Shown: positions 22,064 to 30,822 of the stretch, piece by piece
Layout: each line of letters opens with the position of its first letter
Position numbering within the stretch: position 1 is the stretch's first letter
NCBI GenBank assembly: GCA_963575745.1
Contig: CAUYUJ010019888.1
Span: 1 to 62,000 of the forward strand
Origin: Prorocentrum cordatum
Taxonomy: Eukaryota; Sar; Dinophyceae; Prorocentrales; Prorocentraceae
DNA: 62,000 nucleotides
Reading direction: 5' to 3'
Program-made: the position numbers and the translations under genes
The notes under the pieces: model-generated
Seen by the model: only the letters and a program-made list of their open reading frames with translations
What the model was told of the DNA's origin: nothing
Database searches by the model: none

Positions 22064-25000
22064 CAAGAGGGTAGATGCACGATCGAGAGCTCGAGGGAGA
22101 GGGAGTGGCAGAGTCGGCGAGTGGGCGACAAGGAAGGAAGATCTGAATATTGAGGCGGAGGCATGGGATGACGACTGGATGAGTTACGATAGGGGGGGAG
22201 GTAGGGTAGGGGGGGATTGGGTTCGGATGCCCGGGAGTCCTCAAGTGCAAAAAGCATGAGATTGTAACACATACCATTATCGATGCGTGGGTCATCCTGC
22301 ACCTTCTTGTAGCTGCCTGGCCAATCGTACGTCAAAACCACATCTGTGTACTCGTCGTTGAAATCCACGAGTCCACCCTCCACGAGTTGTGCCATGTGGT
22401 TGCCGGAAACGAACACATCATCTGGTTTGCGTTGTAAGAACAATTGAAAATGCGTGCCAGGCGCGTGCACAATACACATCACGTCGACTACAAACCAGAA
22501 CACTGGATCACTCACTGTGGACAATGCATCACGGCGCCACCGACCCAGCTTCTGGCGATATGCAACCTGCTGCTCAAGACGAGCCTCGTCAATGACACCG
22601 AGAGCGACGTCGCCAGGCCCGTCGCGATCGGCGTCGGCGATCGCCTTGACGTCGGCGTCCGTCAAGGCGAGCGCCGCTCTCAGAGCAGTCACCAGGTGCC
22701 CGTCGCAGCCGGCGCCGCCAGATGCTGACCTGGCAGGCCGACGGAAGGGCGCGCAGGCATGCACGGTCACGCAAGCGCGCGGCTAACAAGCGAGCGGGAG
22801 CCAGAGGGATCAAAGGAATGCAAACAAAAAATCGGGATAGGAGGACGAGTCTGAGGGAGGACTGGCGGGAGCGGGGCCCTGGGGAGGGGGGTGGGGGAGG
22901 GCCGGATGATGAGGAGGGGAGGGACGGACAATTAGATAGAGTAGGGGGGGGAGAGGGCATTGCAGAACCCACGCTGACCTCAGACGAGACTCGGTGGCAG
23001 AAACTGACAACCAACGCCCTGCAACACACTTGGGCGGCAACTTCAGAGCGTGCTCGCACGCGTCGGCAGCCCCGAACAGAGACGTCCACGTGCCCAGAAC
23101 TTTGGCGGCAGCGTCGCGCCAACAATGGGTGATCTTGGCACACGACGAGAAATACTTCCAAGGAACACCAAGCTTACGCATCCACGCGTCTACGAGATGC
23201 AATCCAGTTTGCGTCGTCAACTGGCCAATGTGCATTAGACAAGGGATGCCAACAGCTACGATAAATTGATTCGGGGCAGCATCTACACACATGAACCGTT
23301 TGAAAACCCTCTGATCGGGCCCCCCGTCCGACGTGTACACCCACCATGACATTGAGTGGCCATCCAGGTTGGCCCAGAAAGGACAGCCGACTGACAACAC
23401 CTGTTTTTTCAAGATTGCGTATGTTCCCTGAGCTGAAGCATCTCGCACGCGATGTAAGTCTGGAACCACTTCATGACACGATATGCAATCTTGAAACGGT
23501 ACATGCCCAATGCTGGAATAATCGACCACATAAACTGACTTGATTTGTGTATTGTGCAGTTTTGCATTTTGCCAGACTGATGAGTTCGTTGCGTCGGACC
23601 TGAAAAAATGAGCTGATATGTGTGCACCGAAATCATCATCATATGGCCGACATGACCGTTGTGCGTGCTCTCGCAGAATGTGGAACTTCCTAGCATAACT
23701 GATCAACGAAGCCGACAAGAGACGCTCGTACCGATTCACAGTTTGACCGCTCAAGTCCTCCATCAAGAGTGAACCCACGTCGTTCGCACCGACACAACTT
23801 AGGTTCCGCCGAATCGCAGTGGCAAGCCGGGACCGGGGACACAAGAAACCCTTTGCACCGTTCGGTCGCACAAGTTCGAAAGCAGCATTGGACGGGGCAG
23901 CGCGAGAGGGTGCAGGCACGAGCACGCCACCGTCACAGTCGCTAACATCATCAGCAGACGACGGCCGCAACCGTTTGAGCTGGTGCCTCTGGATAGCGTC
24001 CTTCTGCCTGGCGCGCTGCAGCTCCTCGTCCTTCAGCACCAGCAACTGGGCGCGGCAACCGGGCGGATGGGGCGATGCGGCAACGTTGGCAACGTGAGGG
24101 ATACGGGGGTGGGTGACGATGCGGGGGTGGATGCGGATGGATGGTGGAGTTAATGAGGGCACAGCACGATGAGGGAGGACGAGGACGAGGATGTGGATGG
24201 GCCAGAGGATGGGAGAGTCAGGGAGGGATAAGCTATGCGAAGCCTCTCGAGGCCGCCCGCAAGCGAACGCGAGTGGATGTGCTGCAAAAGGCGGTGCCAA
24301 CTCCTATCTCCTACATCCCCATATGCTACCCCCTATCGCCTCCCACGTCCCCCATCCTATCTCACACTCGCGCTCATGTCACATGTCCCTCCCGCGGGTG
24401 CGGGTGGCCTTGGCCATGACGGTCGGGTCGAGACGCAGGTAGTCCTCCTCGGTCATCGTGGGCGCGCGCCTGCACGTGGGGCGCGCGGCACGGCACTGGG
24501 CAGCAATGACAGGTGGGACAAGGTGAACGGAGTGAACGGGGGCGGGGTTGGATGGGGAGGACAGGGGGAGTGGATTGGGACTGGGCTGGAATGTCGAGCT
24601 GATGACAAAGGACGGGAGGTACCGCATTACAACACGCACAACTGACATATTAAACAACGTCGCACACGTGTACAAATTTCCATGCAAACGTATCTACGTA
24701 TACATAATACATATATATATATATACATACATACATATACATACCCGATACGATTGCCAACCCCAATGCTGTGAGACATTGTCGCAGATAGGCACGGCAT
24801 GAAAAAGAAGAGTCGCGCCTGCGCACAGGTACGATCTCCGCGCTCAGCGCCGCGGGAATCGCGGCAACCATCGCTGTCTCTGGGTCGGGCGCGGGCAGCG
24901 CCACGAGAGGTTGGTGCAAGGAGGGGGCAGCAGCCAACGCGGCACGAACCTGCCTGTCCCACAAGTCAGATCGGATGTCGATCCCCCCCGCAGACAATGA

Positions 25001-25381
25001 GAGCATCACCACTGCCACCGGATAGTGATCATCAGAACCAGAGTCAGGCAGCCCGGGAGATCTCTCGGCCTTCCTGATGCACTGGCGGGCGCTGTCTGGG
25101 TGCACGTTGCATATATCTACAACCACTTGGAATAACGCACACTTCGGGAACAGCAGGCCGCCATCAGAACCGACGCGAGCATGAGTCGACAATGCGAGCT
25201 CCAGCTGTCGCGCGCCACTGGCCCCCAGGAAGACAGTCGGCCGCTGCGGGCCGCTGCGGCATCGCAGCATCATGGGCTGGCCAAACGGCCTCGGGCCAAA
25301 CGGCCTCGGGCCAAACGGGCCGCGCCGCCATGGCCAGACCACCCACCCAACCCCCAAGACAGATGTCACGATTGATCTCAC
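14592..25381 (-). CDS. Large multi-exon gene: transposase-like core, acidic middle, C-terminal zinc finger
   Basis: At least nine exons on the minus strand, roughly 1,500 codons, listed separately. The order of modules is an N-terminal Ala-rich exon, a coiled Gln/Arg-rich start of the core (LLVLKDEELQRARQKD), a core with WWVYTSDGGPD and CLMHIGQL, a conserved helical region (FHRRVFREF, RFPYLLVWLA, ECEGTNSLTK), an acidic/Pro/Gly linker and a Cys/His zinc-binding module. The core looks like a hAT-type, RNase H-fold transposase: an Asp in YTSDGGPD, Cys-x2-His, and the EGTNSL region. I know similar multi-exon proteins only as unnamed, amplified dinoflagellate families. Splice phases agree at three junctions checked base by base, so the gene may be intact. 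One exon between 18.4 and 22.3 kb is probably unlocated because the phases of the flanking exons do not match. Function unknown; it could be a domesticated transposase or a still-mobile element. Confidence 0.65.
15450..16268 (-). CDS. Large gene, acidic/Pro linker exon with a chromo/Tudor-like beta segment
   Basis: Acceptor GCGCCAG|GCT is phase 0 with the GAG|GC donor of the previous exon (intron 16269-16718). It holds an acidic start, an Ala/Pro/Gly linker and then GGPTSYLVHWVNTEGRTGRL, VYPTAGFFPARDLRSATI, a beta-rich segment. An in-frame TAG lies a few bases before a perfect GTAGGTAAT donor. A GT donor just upstream (in ATG CAA AT|GTATAC) would avoid it; otherwise the protein ends here. Confidence 0.65.
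16719..17851 (-). CDS. Large gene, main C-terminal core exon
   Basis: Starts after GTGTAG and ends GAC GAG before a GC donor; 1133 bp, phases 1 and 0 as required. It carries LLETDVERLEHSTWKVR, DVQECEGTNSLTKHIAEQCR, RLPTLSARVQIKKTLG and KWSDVRPRAAAVLQMAL, then a beta-rich region and a Gly/Asp-rich acidic linker (DDVAADESDIDPDLLREL). Confidence 0.75.
18039..18103 (-). CDS. Large gene, 65-bp exon (FPYLLVWLAHQDYRIFCAHR)
   Basis: Acceptor CGCAAG|G and donor CAAC|GTGTCT. The end phase (1) fits the next exon, which contributes GC to make CGC. The peptide is hydrophobic/aromatic and unlike the repeat frames around it. Confidence 0.65.
18365..18420 (-). CDS. Large gene, 56-bp exon (EFLHHAASFHRRVFREFN)
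   Basis: Bounded by CGCCAG|GAA and AACAG|GC (GC donor). Its 3' phase joins exactly with the next exon: AAC AG + G TTT CCC gives FNRFPYLLVW. Too short for normal ORF finding; supported by the phase match and the non-repetitive peptide. Confidence 0.65.
18515..18850. repeat. GATAA-N2-TTATC tandem repeat, second copy
   Basis: Closely similar to 4550-4870, same unit order and orientation, continuing into the 12-bp array. It forms the left half of a ~1.5 kb segmental duplication. Confidence 0.85.
18975..20010. repeat. (CACAACCACCAG)n array, second copy
   Basis: Same 12-bp unit as 4960-6045. It lies within the large intron. The long Thr/Asn/His-rich open frame is a consequence of the unit length. 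Confidence 0.9.
20030..20795. repeat. ~135-bp tandem repeat, about 6 copies
   Basis: Unit marked by 'ttacgcgcgaaattcttctccgaagccattgggctgcgag' with 'ccttatcctaacaccaggg' between; copies of the gcgaaat core near 20095, 20235, 20370, 20505, 20635 and 20775. Confidence 0.85.
20800..22010 (-). repeat. Dispersed repeat family, copy 2 (reverse), with AGCTAA array inside
   Basis: Degenerate ATCGATCTCAC runs (20820-21120), then the AGCTAA array, then CACCGACGGG repeats (21730-21790) and the 'cgcgcccgcgcagcttcgagtcgcccgc' block (21845-21925). It corresponds in reverse order to 4140-4445. Confidence 0.55.
21185..21575. repeat. (AAGCTAAGCTAA)n array
   Basis: About 390 bp of AAAGCTAAGCT units with CAGCT and AAAC variants. 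Confidence 0.95.
22019..22066. repeat. (GA)n microsatellite
   Basis: Nearly pure GAGAGA tract following a short TATATA run, inside the large intron. Confidence 0.95.
22275..22729 (-). CDS. Large gene, exon D
   Basis: Acceptor GCCAG|G joins in frame with exon C (AG+G, Arg). It reads VTALRAALALTDADVKAIAD, QKLGRWRRDALSTVSDPVFW and FNDEYTDVVLTYDWPGSYKK, and ends GAT AAT G before a canonical GTATGTG donor. Intron C/D is 249 bp (22730-22978). Confidence 0.75.
22979..24045 (-). CDS. Large gene, exon C (transposase-like core)
   Basis: Starts after CCCAG and ends CTG AG before a GTCAGC donor. It contains the sequence around WWVYTSDGGPDQRVFKRF, AVGIPCLMHIGQL, GLHLVDAWMRKLGVPWKYFS and KCVAGRWLSVSATESRL. 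The Asp in TSDGGPD followed about 35 residues later by CLMH resembles the hAT transposase layout. The frame is open over the whole 1067 bp with balanced codon use. Confidence 0.75.
24385..24500 (-). CDS. Large gene, putative exon B
   Basis: Reads RAPTMTEEDYLRLDPTVMAK, with acceptor-like CCCAG or GCAG upstream. A GC donor after ATG GCC AAG or a GT donor after GAC CCG ACC would both give the phase 0 needed by exon C. Small and therefore less certain. Confidence 0.4.
24770..25381 (-). CDS. Large gene, putative exon A (5')
   Basis: An open frame with ordinary composition, including PTVFLGASGARQLELALS, FQVVVDICNVHPDSARQ and DPETAMVAAIPAALSAE. It runs into a TA-rich microsatellite on its 3' side, so a donor must precede about 24750. 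The 5' boundary is uncertain: the frame opens through a repeated GGCCGTTTGGCCCGA segment, and a start nearer 25270 is possible. Confidence 0.5.
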
Positions 25382-26060
25382 TATTGTTCACATATCAAAC
25401 TATTGTTCAAATATCAACCCCAGAACTGGTACTCCATTGCACAATCGATCTCACAATCGATCACACGATCGATCTCACCATCATCTTCCCTCGTGCTACC
25501 TGCTCGCAGTTTGCAATCCATGGCAAGTGGACGACGGGATGTGAACGATAGTGAGATCGACAGCAAGGTAGTGATAACAATAGTGAGGCCGATTGTCTGA
25601 TCGATACTGAGACCGACCGTGAGGATGCGCGAAGGAAAACTGATGATTGCGATGGTGGTGACGACTGCCGAATCTGTCGTATATAATTGCTATCATGGGT
25701 ATGCGAAATCCCAGGGTTTGGGGGGGAGTCCAGATTTGTTGATCGGGTGCGGTGCCCCCCTCTATGTTACATCACCCCCCCTATGCAGTCGCCCCACGAC
25801 GTGTGCGCAATCGTCATCAGCCCCGCTGCTTTGGTAACGGCCGCGATCGCCACCCTCCGTGGTCTCAGATCGATCCCCAACCACCGCCCGCCAACCGGGG
25901 AGGGGGGGCGCAGTTCTGTCCATCGGCGTCCTGGCCAGATGAAGGCCCATTCTTCTCGCCCGCCCACGCAGCTGCGTCTCGCCCGCGCGCGCGACACAAA
26001 TGCGAAACCGAAACCGCACTTCGATATCACCCCCTCATCTCCGACAAATTGTTAGACCAA
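25370..26060 (-). repeat. Dispersed repeat family, copy 3 (reverse)
   Basis: ATCGATCTCAC-type runs at 25370-25490, a G/C-rich middle, and 'cgcccgcccacgcagctgcgtctcgcccgcg' at 25960-25995, matching copies 1 and 2. Confidence 0.55.
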
Positions 26061-26459
26061 AACGCTAAAAATGTAGTTGGTTGCACGGGCTAGTTGGACC
26101 CCGGTACATCGAATGTGAGGGTAGCCGAAGACGAGGTCGCGCGCTACACAGTCAACGCCACTGGAAAATTATAACCAAAATGTTTAGAATACAAAATAAA
26201 TGACAAAGAAAACACGAATACACAGCCAACGCCACTGGAAAGTTAGAACCCACATGTTTAAAACGTATATGTAAAATACTAGAAAAAACAAGCAACAACC
26301 TTATAATTCCATGCGCGCAGAGACAGCCGCGACGCCGATCACAGGCCACACGCGTAGAAAAAATAGTCAAACATCTTAAATTTGGTAAGCAACTTGCTAA
26401 TTTCATTAGATGGCTAGTTTATCTACATCATGTGAACTCGCTAGGGAAACCATAAGGCC
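26061..26459. other. AT-richer spacer with a short direct repeat
   Basis: A direct repeat 'acagncaacgccactggaaanttanaac' occurs near 26150 and 26221. No gene seen; it may be the 3' flank of the LINE fragment. Confidence 0.4.
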
Positions 26460-26955
26460 CTAGGGGGGGCAGACCATTCTGAGGAAGCAAAAGTGGTCAC
26501 TTCCTACTTTGCGCGGGCGCAACATGGCCAGAGTTGGAGATACACACGCCTTGATCTTCAGGATGGCAAGGCCACCGTTGCCAATGCCGCCGAAGTCGTC
26601 TAGGGCCTGCCACGCCCTCTTCCAGACGCAGCCCCATGCAGCAGCGGCCTTCGCAGTGCCAGCGGGCCCTCTTTCCAGGAGCCCCTTCGCGGCGCACGCC
26701 GCGTCGAAGGCAGCCGTGATCGGGGGGGGGGGGGCTGGGCTTGAGGATCGCCGGCAGGCCGAGGAGCTCGGCGCCGTCGATCGACTGCAGCGGTCCTGGC
26801 AGCGGCGCCCCCAGCGCCTTGATCGCCGATTTGGGGACAGGATTCCAATCGGCTCCACCGCGCTGCAGCTCGTCGATTCCGCAGGCCGACGCTGCCAACG
26901 ATAGCCCAGCCTCGTAGACCGCACCGTCCGAATAGAGCGTAGCGTTCGCGAAAGG
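26460..26955 (-). pseudogene. LINE-type RNase H region, frameshifted
   Basis: Frames on the minus strand together resemble a retroelement RNase H domain: a start TLYSDGAVYEAG, a middle GAPLPGPLQSIDGAELLGL, and an end GCVWKRAWQALDDFGGIGNG and KACVSP in a different frame. The D...E...D pattern is only partly visible and needs at least one frame change, so the domain looks broken. It follows the stop of the upstream frame at 26959. Confidence 0.5.
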
Positions 26956-26958
26956 GGA

Positions 26959-27740
26959 TCAGTCGCCGCCCATGATCCACTGCGCGCGCGCGAGCAGGCC
27001 GTCGCCAGGCGGCCGCCGCTGGCGCAGTGGCTCTGGCAGCAGAAGTCGCTCTAGGAGCGCGCGGATCGTCGCGCCGTTGCCGAAGGGGACGAGCCTCGCA
27101 ATCTCCGCAGGCAGAGCGAAGGAAGGCCAGCTGCCCTCGCAGCCTGTGCGCCGATAGCAAAAAGTACCAGGCTCGCAAGGGTGTAGTGGGCAGCGCGGCG
27201 AGCGCGCCAGCCTGGGCGCCTCCGCGTAACGCCTGTCGTTCGGCCACTGGCCGTTCACCACCACTGAGCGAATGTAGCCCCGCTGGTCGTTGCTGAGCGG
27301 CCCCCGCTTCCCCGCCTGGTGAGTGCTACCGCGTCCGTTGCAAACCCAACGCCTGATGCGAGACATGAAGGCGCCGTGAACAATGCCCTCATGAGTGGAC
27401 TCGGCCACTTGCTGAAGCTGCCATGCCTTCACGTCTGCCGTGAGCACCTGCTTGCAGTACCGGGGTGAGGCCTCCAGCAGGTTATTGACGTCGCCGTTCG
27501 GCCTGATGATCTGGTCGAGGGCCCTGGGATCGTAGCCAACCCTGCGGAGCGCCATCGCCATCGCTCCAATCGGCCCACGAACCTGCGGCCAGGAGCTGAC
27601 GGCGCCCGCTGCCCAAGCGAACGCGGGCCGCAGTTGGTTCAGAGGTATCGAAGCTTCCCAGATCGCCCTGGCAAAGGTGAAGCAAGGGGCCAAGGTCGTA
27701 GTGAAAATAGGATCGATGGTCACGGAACCACTGGTCAGCA
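26959..27740 (-). pseudogene. C-terminal part of a LINE-type retroelement polyprotein (fragment)
   Basis: The frame reads PAFAWAAGAVSSWPQVRGPIGAMAMALRRVGYD in pieces, LTADVKAWQLQQ, KRGPLSNDQRGYIRSVVVNG and a Cys/His segment near CPLHPCEPGTFCYRRTGC, then GDGLLAR just before the RNase H region. This layout (helical region, Cys/His knuckle, RNase H) is that of reverse-transcriptase elements common in dinoflagellate genomes. No reverse transcriptase domain precedes it here, so the element is 5'-truncated, as LINE copies often are. Confidence 0.55.
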
Positions 27741-27769
27741 AGCGTGCCGTGAGCGACTTGCCCTGAGGC

Positions 27770-28080
27770 CTGGGCTCGATCGCGTAGGAACAGACGCACA
27801 TAAAACATAGCGGATTGGAACCGCAAGAGAAGGGCAGTCTATAGGAACACGCGTAAAACACCAAGGACTCGTGCCAAAGGGGAGGCCCATCATATAGGAA
27901 CATACGTAACACATTTAAGATTGTATACACAGGAGAAGGGCAACCTATCTAATTCTATATATATTTATAAATATATGTATATACATAACATACGTATAGC
28001 ATCAAGGATTCGCGCTCCAGTTGAGGCCCAATCTGTAGGAGCATACGTAAAACACATGGGATTGGAGCCACTCCTGTTGC
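27770..28080. repeat. Repeat block with 'aggarcatacgtaaaacac' motifs and TA-rich tract
   Basis: Motifs of the type 'ggcccaatctataggancatacgtaaaacancnngggattg' recur near 27790, 27890, 28030, 29255, 29310, 30650 and 30835, some separated by TATATA tracts. Confidence 0.7.
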
Positions 28081-28720
28081 CTTTTCTGAGGCCTCCTGCT
28101 CCTGGGGCCTCTCGGGGCCTCCTGTTGCCTGGGCCTCCTGGCGCTTCCTGCTGCCTTCTGTGGCCTTCTGAAGTCTCCTAGAGCTTCCTGGGGCCTCCTG
28201 GAGCCTCTTGGGACATCCTGTGGCCTCTTGAATCTTCCTGTGGCATCATGATGCCTCCTAGGACATCATGTGGCTTCCTGGGGCCTCCTGAAGCCCCCTG
28301 TGGCATCCTGGGGAGAATATGCGCCCGCGAGTCTGGCCACCAAAACAAGCAAACCGATCGAGACATCCTCAAAATCTGGCCCCCCTGGGGGGCGAAAGTG
28401 GACGCCTCGCTCGAGACATCCTCCAAATCTGCTCCGGAAGCGGGGGATGTCAAGGGCCGAAGCCTGCAAACCGCCTAAAACATACCCGCCATTTGGGCGC
28501 GAACGGACGCCGCGCAATGCCCCGGGCGCCCCCCTTTAGGAGGGGCCTCGCGCGAGACATCCTCAAAATCTGCTCCGAGAGCGGAAGATATTGGGAACCA
28601 AAACAAGCAAACCGCCTGAGACATCCCCACCGTTTGGGCGCGAACGGAAGCCGTGCAATACCCCCGGCGGCCCCGCCCTAGAAGTGCTAAAACCAGCAAT
28701 CCGTTCGAGACATCCTCCTC
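28021..28720. repeat. Duplicated ~700-bp block, copy 1
   Basis: Starts 'aggcccaatctgtaggagcatacg', runs through GGCCTCCTG-rich sequence, then 'gagaatatg..gcccgcgagtctggccaccaaaac' and 'ctgctccgaaagcggaggatgt'-type units. Copy 2 is at 30823-31540 in the same orientation. Confidence 0.85.
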
Positions 28721-28724
28721 ATCT

Positions 28725-28866
28725 GCTCATCATCGTCATCATCATCATCATCACCATCAACATCATGATCATCATCGTACTCATCCATCATTCATCATCA
28801 CCATCATACTCACATCATACTCTCATCACACCATGGTCATCACCATGACAATCATCATCATTGCAT
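28725..28866. repeat. (CAT)n-rich tract
   Basis: Follows duplicated block copy 1, as 31545-31830 follows copy 2. Confidence 0.8.
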
Positions 28867-29832
28867 AGTGCAGAGAGGGAGGACAGGGGGGGTGGCACGG
28901 GCGGTCCGGCGCGATCGGAGAATTATTCACTGCGTGGAGCCCCCATGTGCGCATCTATTCGCATGGGCCCGTCCGGCGCAAGAGTCTAGGCGCGAGAGCT
29001 TTCGAATTTAGGCGGGCTTGAGTCGCGACGGTCTATTCGTGAATGTAACTTCGAACGGATTGGAGCGCGAACGAGTCTCGGCAGTGCGAGCGCGTCTCTG
29101 CGCATGAGCCTGGGGCCTACTGGGGCTTCCAGAAACCTCCTGGACCTTCCCGGGGCCTCCAAGACCCTCTTGGGGCCTCCTGGGGCTTCGAGTGGCCTCC
29201 TGAAGCCTCCTGGAGCCTCCTGGGACCTCCTAGGGGGTATTCCTGCCCCAGGAGAAGCCCAATCTATAGGACCATACGTACATAAAACGTTGCGGATTGA
29301 AGCCGCAGGAGAAGGGCAGTCTATAAGTGCACGCGTAAAACGCCAAGGACTCGCGCCCTTTTTATTTAGCTGTGTCCTCGGCTCGCGCGGCGCGAGCTCG
29401 GTCCTGGGTTGGCTTCAGGGTGTGCGCCGTCACCAGGGGCGCCCGCGCGGGGCACCCACTTGGCCGTGCCAGCCCCGAACGGGGCCAGACCACCGAAGGC
29501 GCTCCCCTTGACACCGCCGCTACCGCGGAGGCCGAGGCTGACGAATGCTCGGCTTGCTCTACTGAGGTCTGCGGCATCACCTGGGGCACCCCCGCGGGGC
29601 ACCCTCCGGGCTGCGCCACCCTCCAAAGAGGGCAGTCCACCGAAGCCACTCCCTCAGGAGCAAAGGCGGAAGGAGCCACCAGGCGCAAGGCGCGCCACCC
29701 GCGAGCGCGGGCTAAAGGGCGCCGGCAGGCCTCCAGCTCACGGACCCCAGCATCTGCCGAAGCTGCTCGCTGAGGCGAGGCTCGCAGTCAGCCGCCTGGC
29801 GAAGGAAGCCGTCGGCCACCAAGAAGACCTCC
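28867..29832. other. No complete gene seen
   Basis: 28867-29100 is unique-looking; 29104-29240 is another GGCCTCCTG-rich stretch; 29250-29370 carries the 'catacgtaaaac' motifs. 29370-29832 may be a continuation of the LINE ORF1-like region in shifted frames (minus-strand frames open with Ala/Pro-rich sequence). Confidence 0.4.
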
Positions 29833-30582
29833 TCAGGGCCGACCACCGAGGCCGCAGCTCCGCCTACAGCAGGCACCGCCACCGCGAGCGCCACACTCAG
29901 CTCCGCCGCCGCCTTCGCCCGAGGACGCCTGGGCCCGCGCCGCCGCCGCGCGGCACCGTCGGCCTGACCGTCGCACCCGAGGCCCAGCGGTAGCACCAGC
30001 AGCTCCTCCAGCTCCGCGAGCTGGATCAGCCGCCTCCGCCGCGGCAGCGGCCCCGTCCGAGGGAGGCGGGCGGGCCTCCGCAGCGGCCGCCACCGCCCCA
30101 CCATCGGGGAATCGCACGAGCCCGTCGGCCCATGCGTCGTCGAAATCCTCCATCTCCGCGTCGGCAGCCTCCGCCTCCGCAGCGGCCACGGGGGCGAGCG
30201 CGAGGCCCGCACCAGCAGCGGCAGCAGCGGCTCCAACAACCTGCCCAGCGCCCTCGCCTGCGGCTGCAGGGGGCGCCGCGGCGGCTTTCCGCGCCGCGCG
30301 GCGCTGTCGGCGGCGCCGACGCCGAGCGGCGAGCGCCGTCGGGTCGGCCGCAGCAGCACCTGCGTGGCCCGGAACACCAGGACAAGGAACAGGAGGTGGC
30401 GCCCCGGCGCCAGCGGCGGCGACGGGCGGTGGCGGCGCCGCGGCGGCGAAGGCCGCCGCCGAGACCGCTGACCGCGCAACCTCCGCCACCGTGCGCCTCG
30501 GCGCCCCAAGCGCCCCGCGCACAGCTGCCTCGACGAGGCGGGCAGCCGTCACGGGATCCAGAGCCCCTCTAGGCAGCGCCAT
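29833..30582 (-). CDS. LINE ORF1-like Ala/Arg-rich protein (249 codons)
   Basis: Starts MALPRGALDPVTAARLVEAA, then AVRGALGAPRRTVAEVARS, a long Ala/Pro-rich segment, a basic cluster RRRRRRQRRAARK near residue 85, and an acidic patch EMEDFDDAW. I recognise the N-terminus as the start of LINE-type ORFs that are repetitive in dinoflagellate genomes; the basic cluster would suit nucleic-acid binding. The ATG is 30 nt after a spliced-leader relic, which decides the start. The frame ends in Cys/Gly/Arg-rich sequence that looks shifted, so the full element ORF is probably broken near 29900. Confidence 0.6.
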   Translation of the reverse strand: MALPRGALDPVTAARLVEAAVRGALGAPRRTVAEVARSAVSAAAFAAAAPPPPVAAAGAGAPPPVPCPGVPGHAGAAAADPTALAARRRRRRQRRAARKAAAAPPAAAGEGAGQVVGAAAAAAGAGLALAPVAAAEAEAADAEMEDFDDAWADGLVRFPDGGAVAAAAEARPPPSDGAAAAAEAADPARGAGGAAGATAGPRVRRSGRRCRAAAARAQASSGEGGGGAECGARGGGACCRRSCGLGGRP

Positions 30583-30612
30583 CACACGGACGGAGGCGCG
30601 GCCGTGCGAACG

Positions 30613-30626
30613 CTTGAGCCAAAATG
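30613..30626 (-). other. Partial spliced-leader relic (14-nt exact match)
   Basis: The minus strand reads CATTTTGGCTCAAG, the last 14 bases of the dinoflagellate leader, 30 nt upstream of the LINE ORF1-like ATG. Upstream bases diverge (CCCAA instead of GTAGC). Confidence 0.8.
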
Positions 30627-30719
30627 TTGGGACTCGTGCCCCAGGGGAGGCCCAATCTGTAGGAACTGACGTAAAATATTTAGGATTGTGTACACAGGAT
30701 AAGGACAATATGTCTACAT

Positions 30720-30805
30720 ACATCTCTCTCTCTATATATATTTATATATATGTTTATATCTATAGATACATATATATACACATACATATATATAGAAACA
30801 TACGT
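30720..30805. repeat. TA/TATATG-rich microsatellite
   Basis: CTCTCT followed by TATATATTTATATATATG-type sequence, similar to 27955-27985. Confidence 0.8.
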
Positions 30806-30822
30806 ATAACATCAAGGATTCG

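Larger units (their letters stand above)
18421..22274 (-). other. Giant repeat-filled intron region of the large gene (about 3.85 kb)
   Basis: From the GTATGTG donor of exon D to the CGCCAG acceptor of the 56-bp exon the sequence is nearly all repeat: (GA)n, a dispersed element, an AGCTAA array, a 135-bp tandem repeat, the 12-bp CACAACCACCAG array and GATAA hairpin units. A further small exon may hide here because the flanking phases (1 and 0) do not match. Confidence 0.6.
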
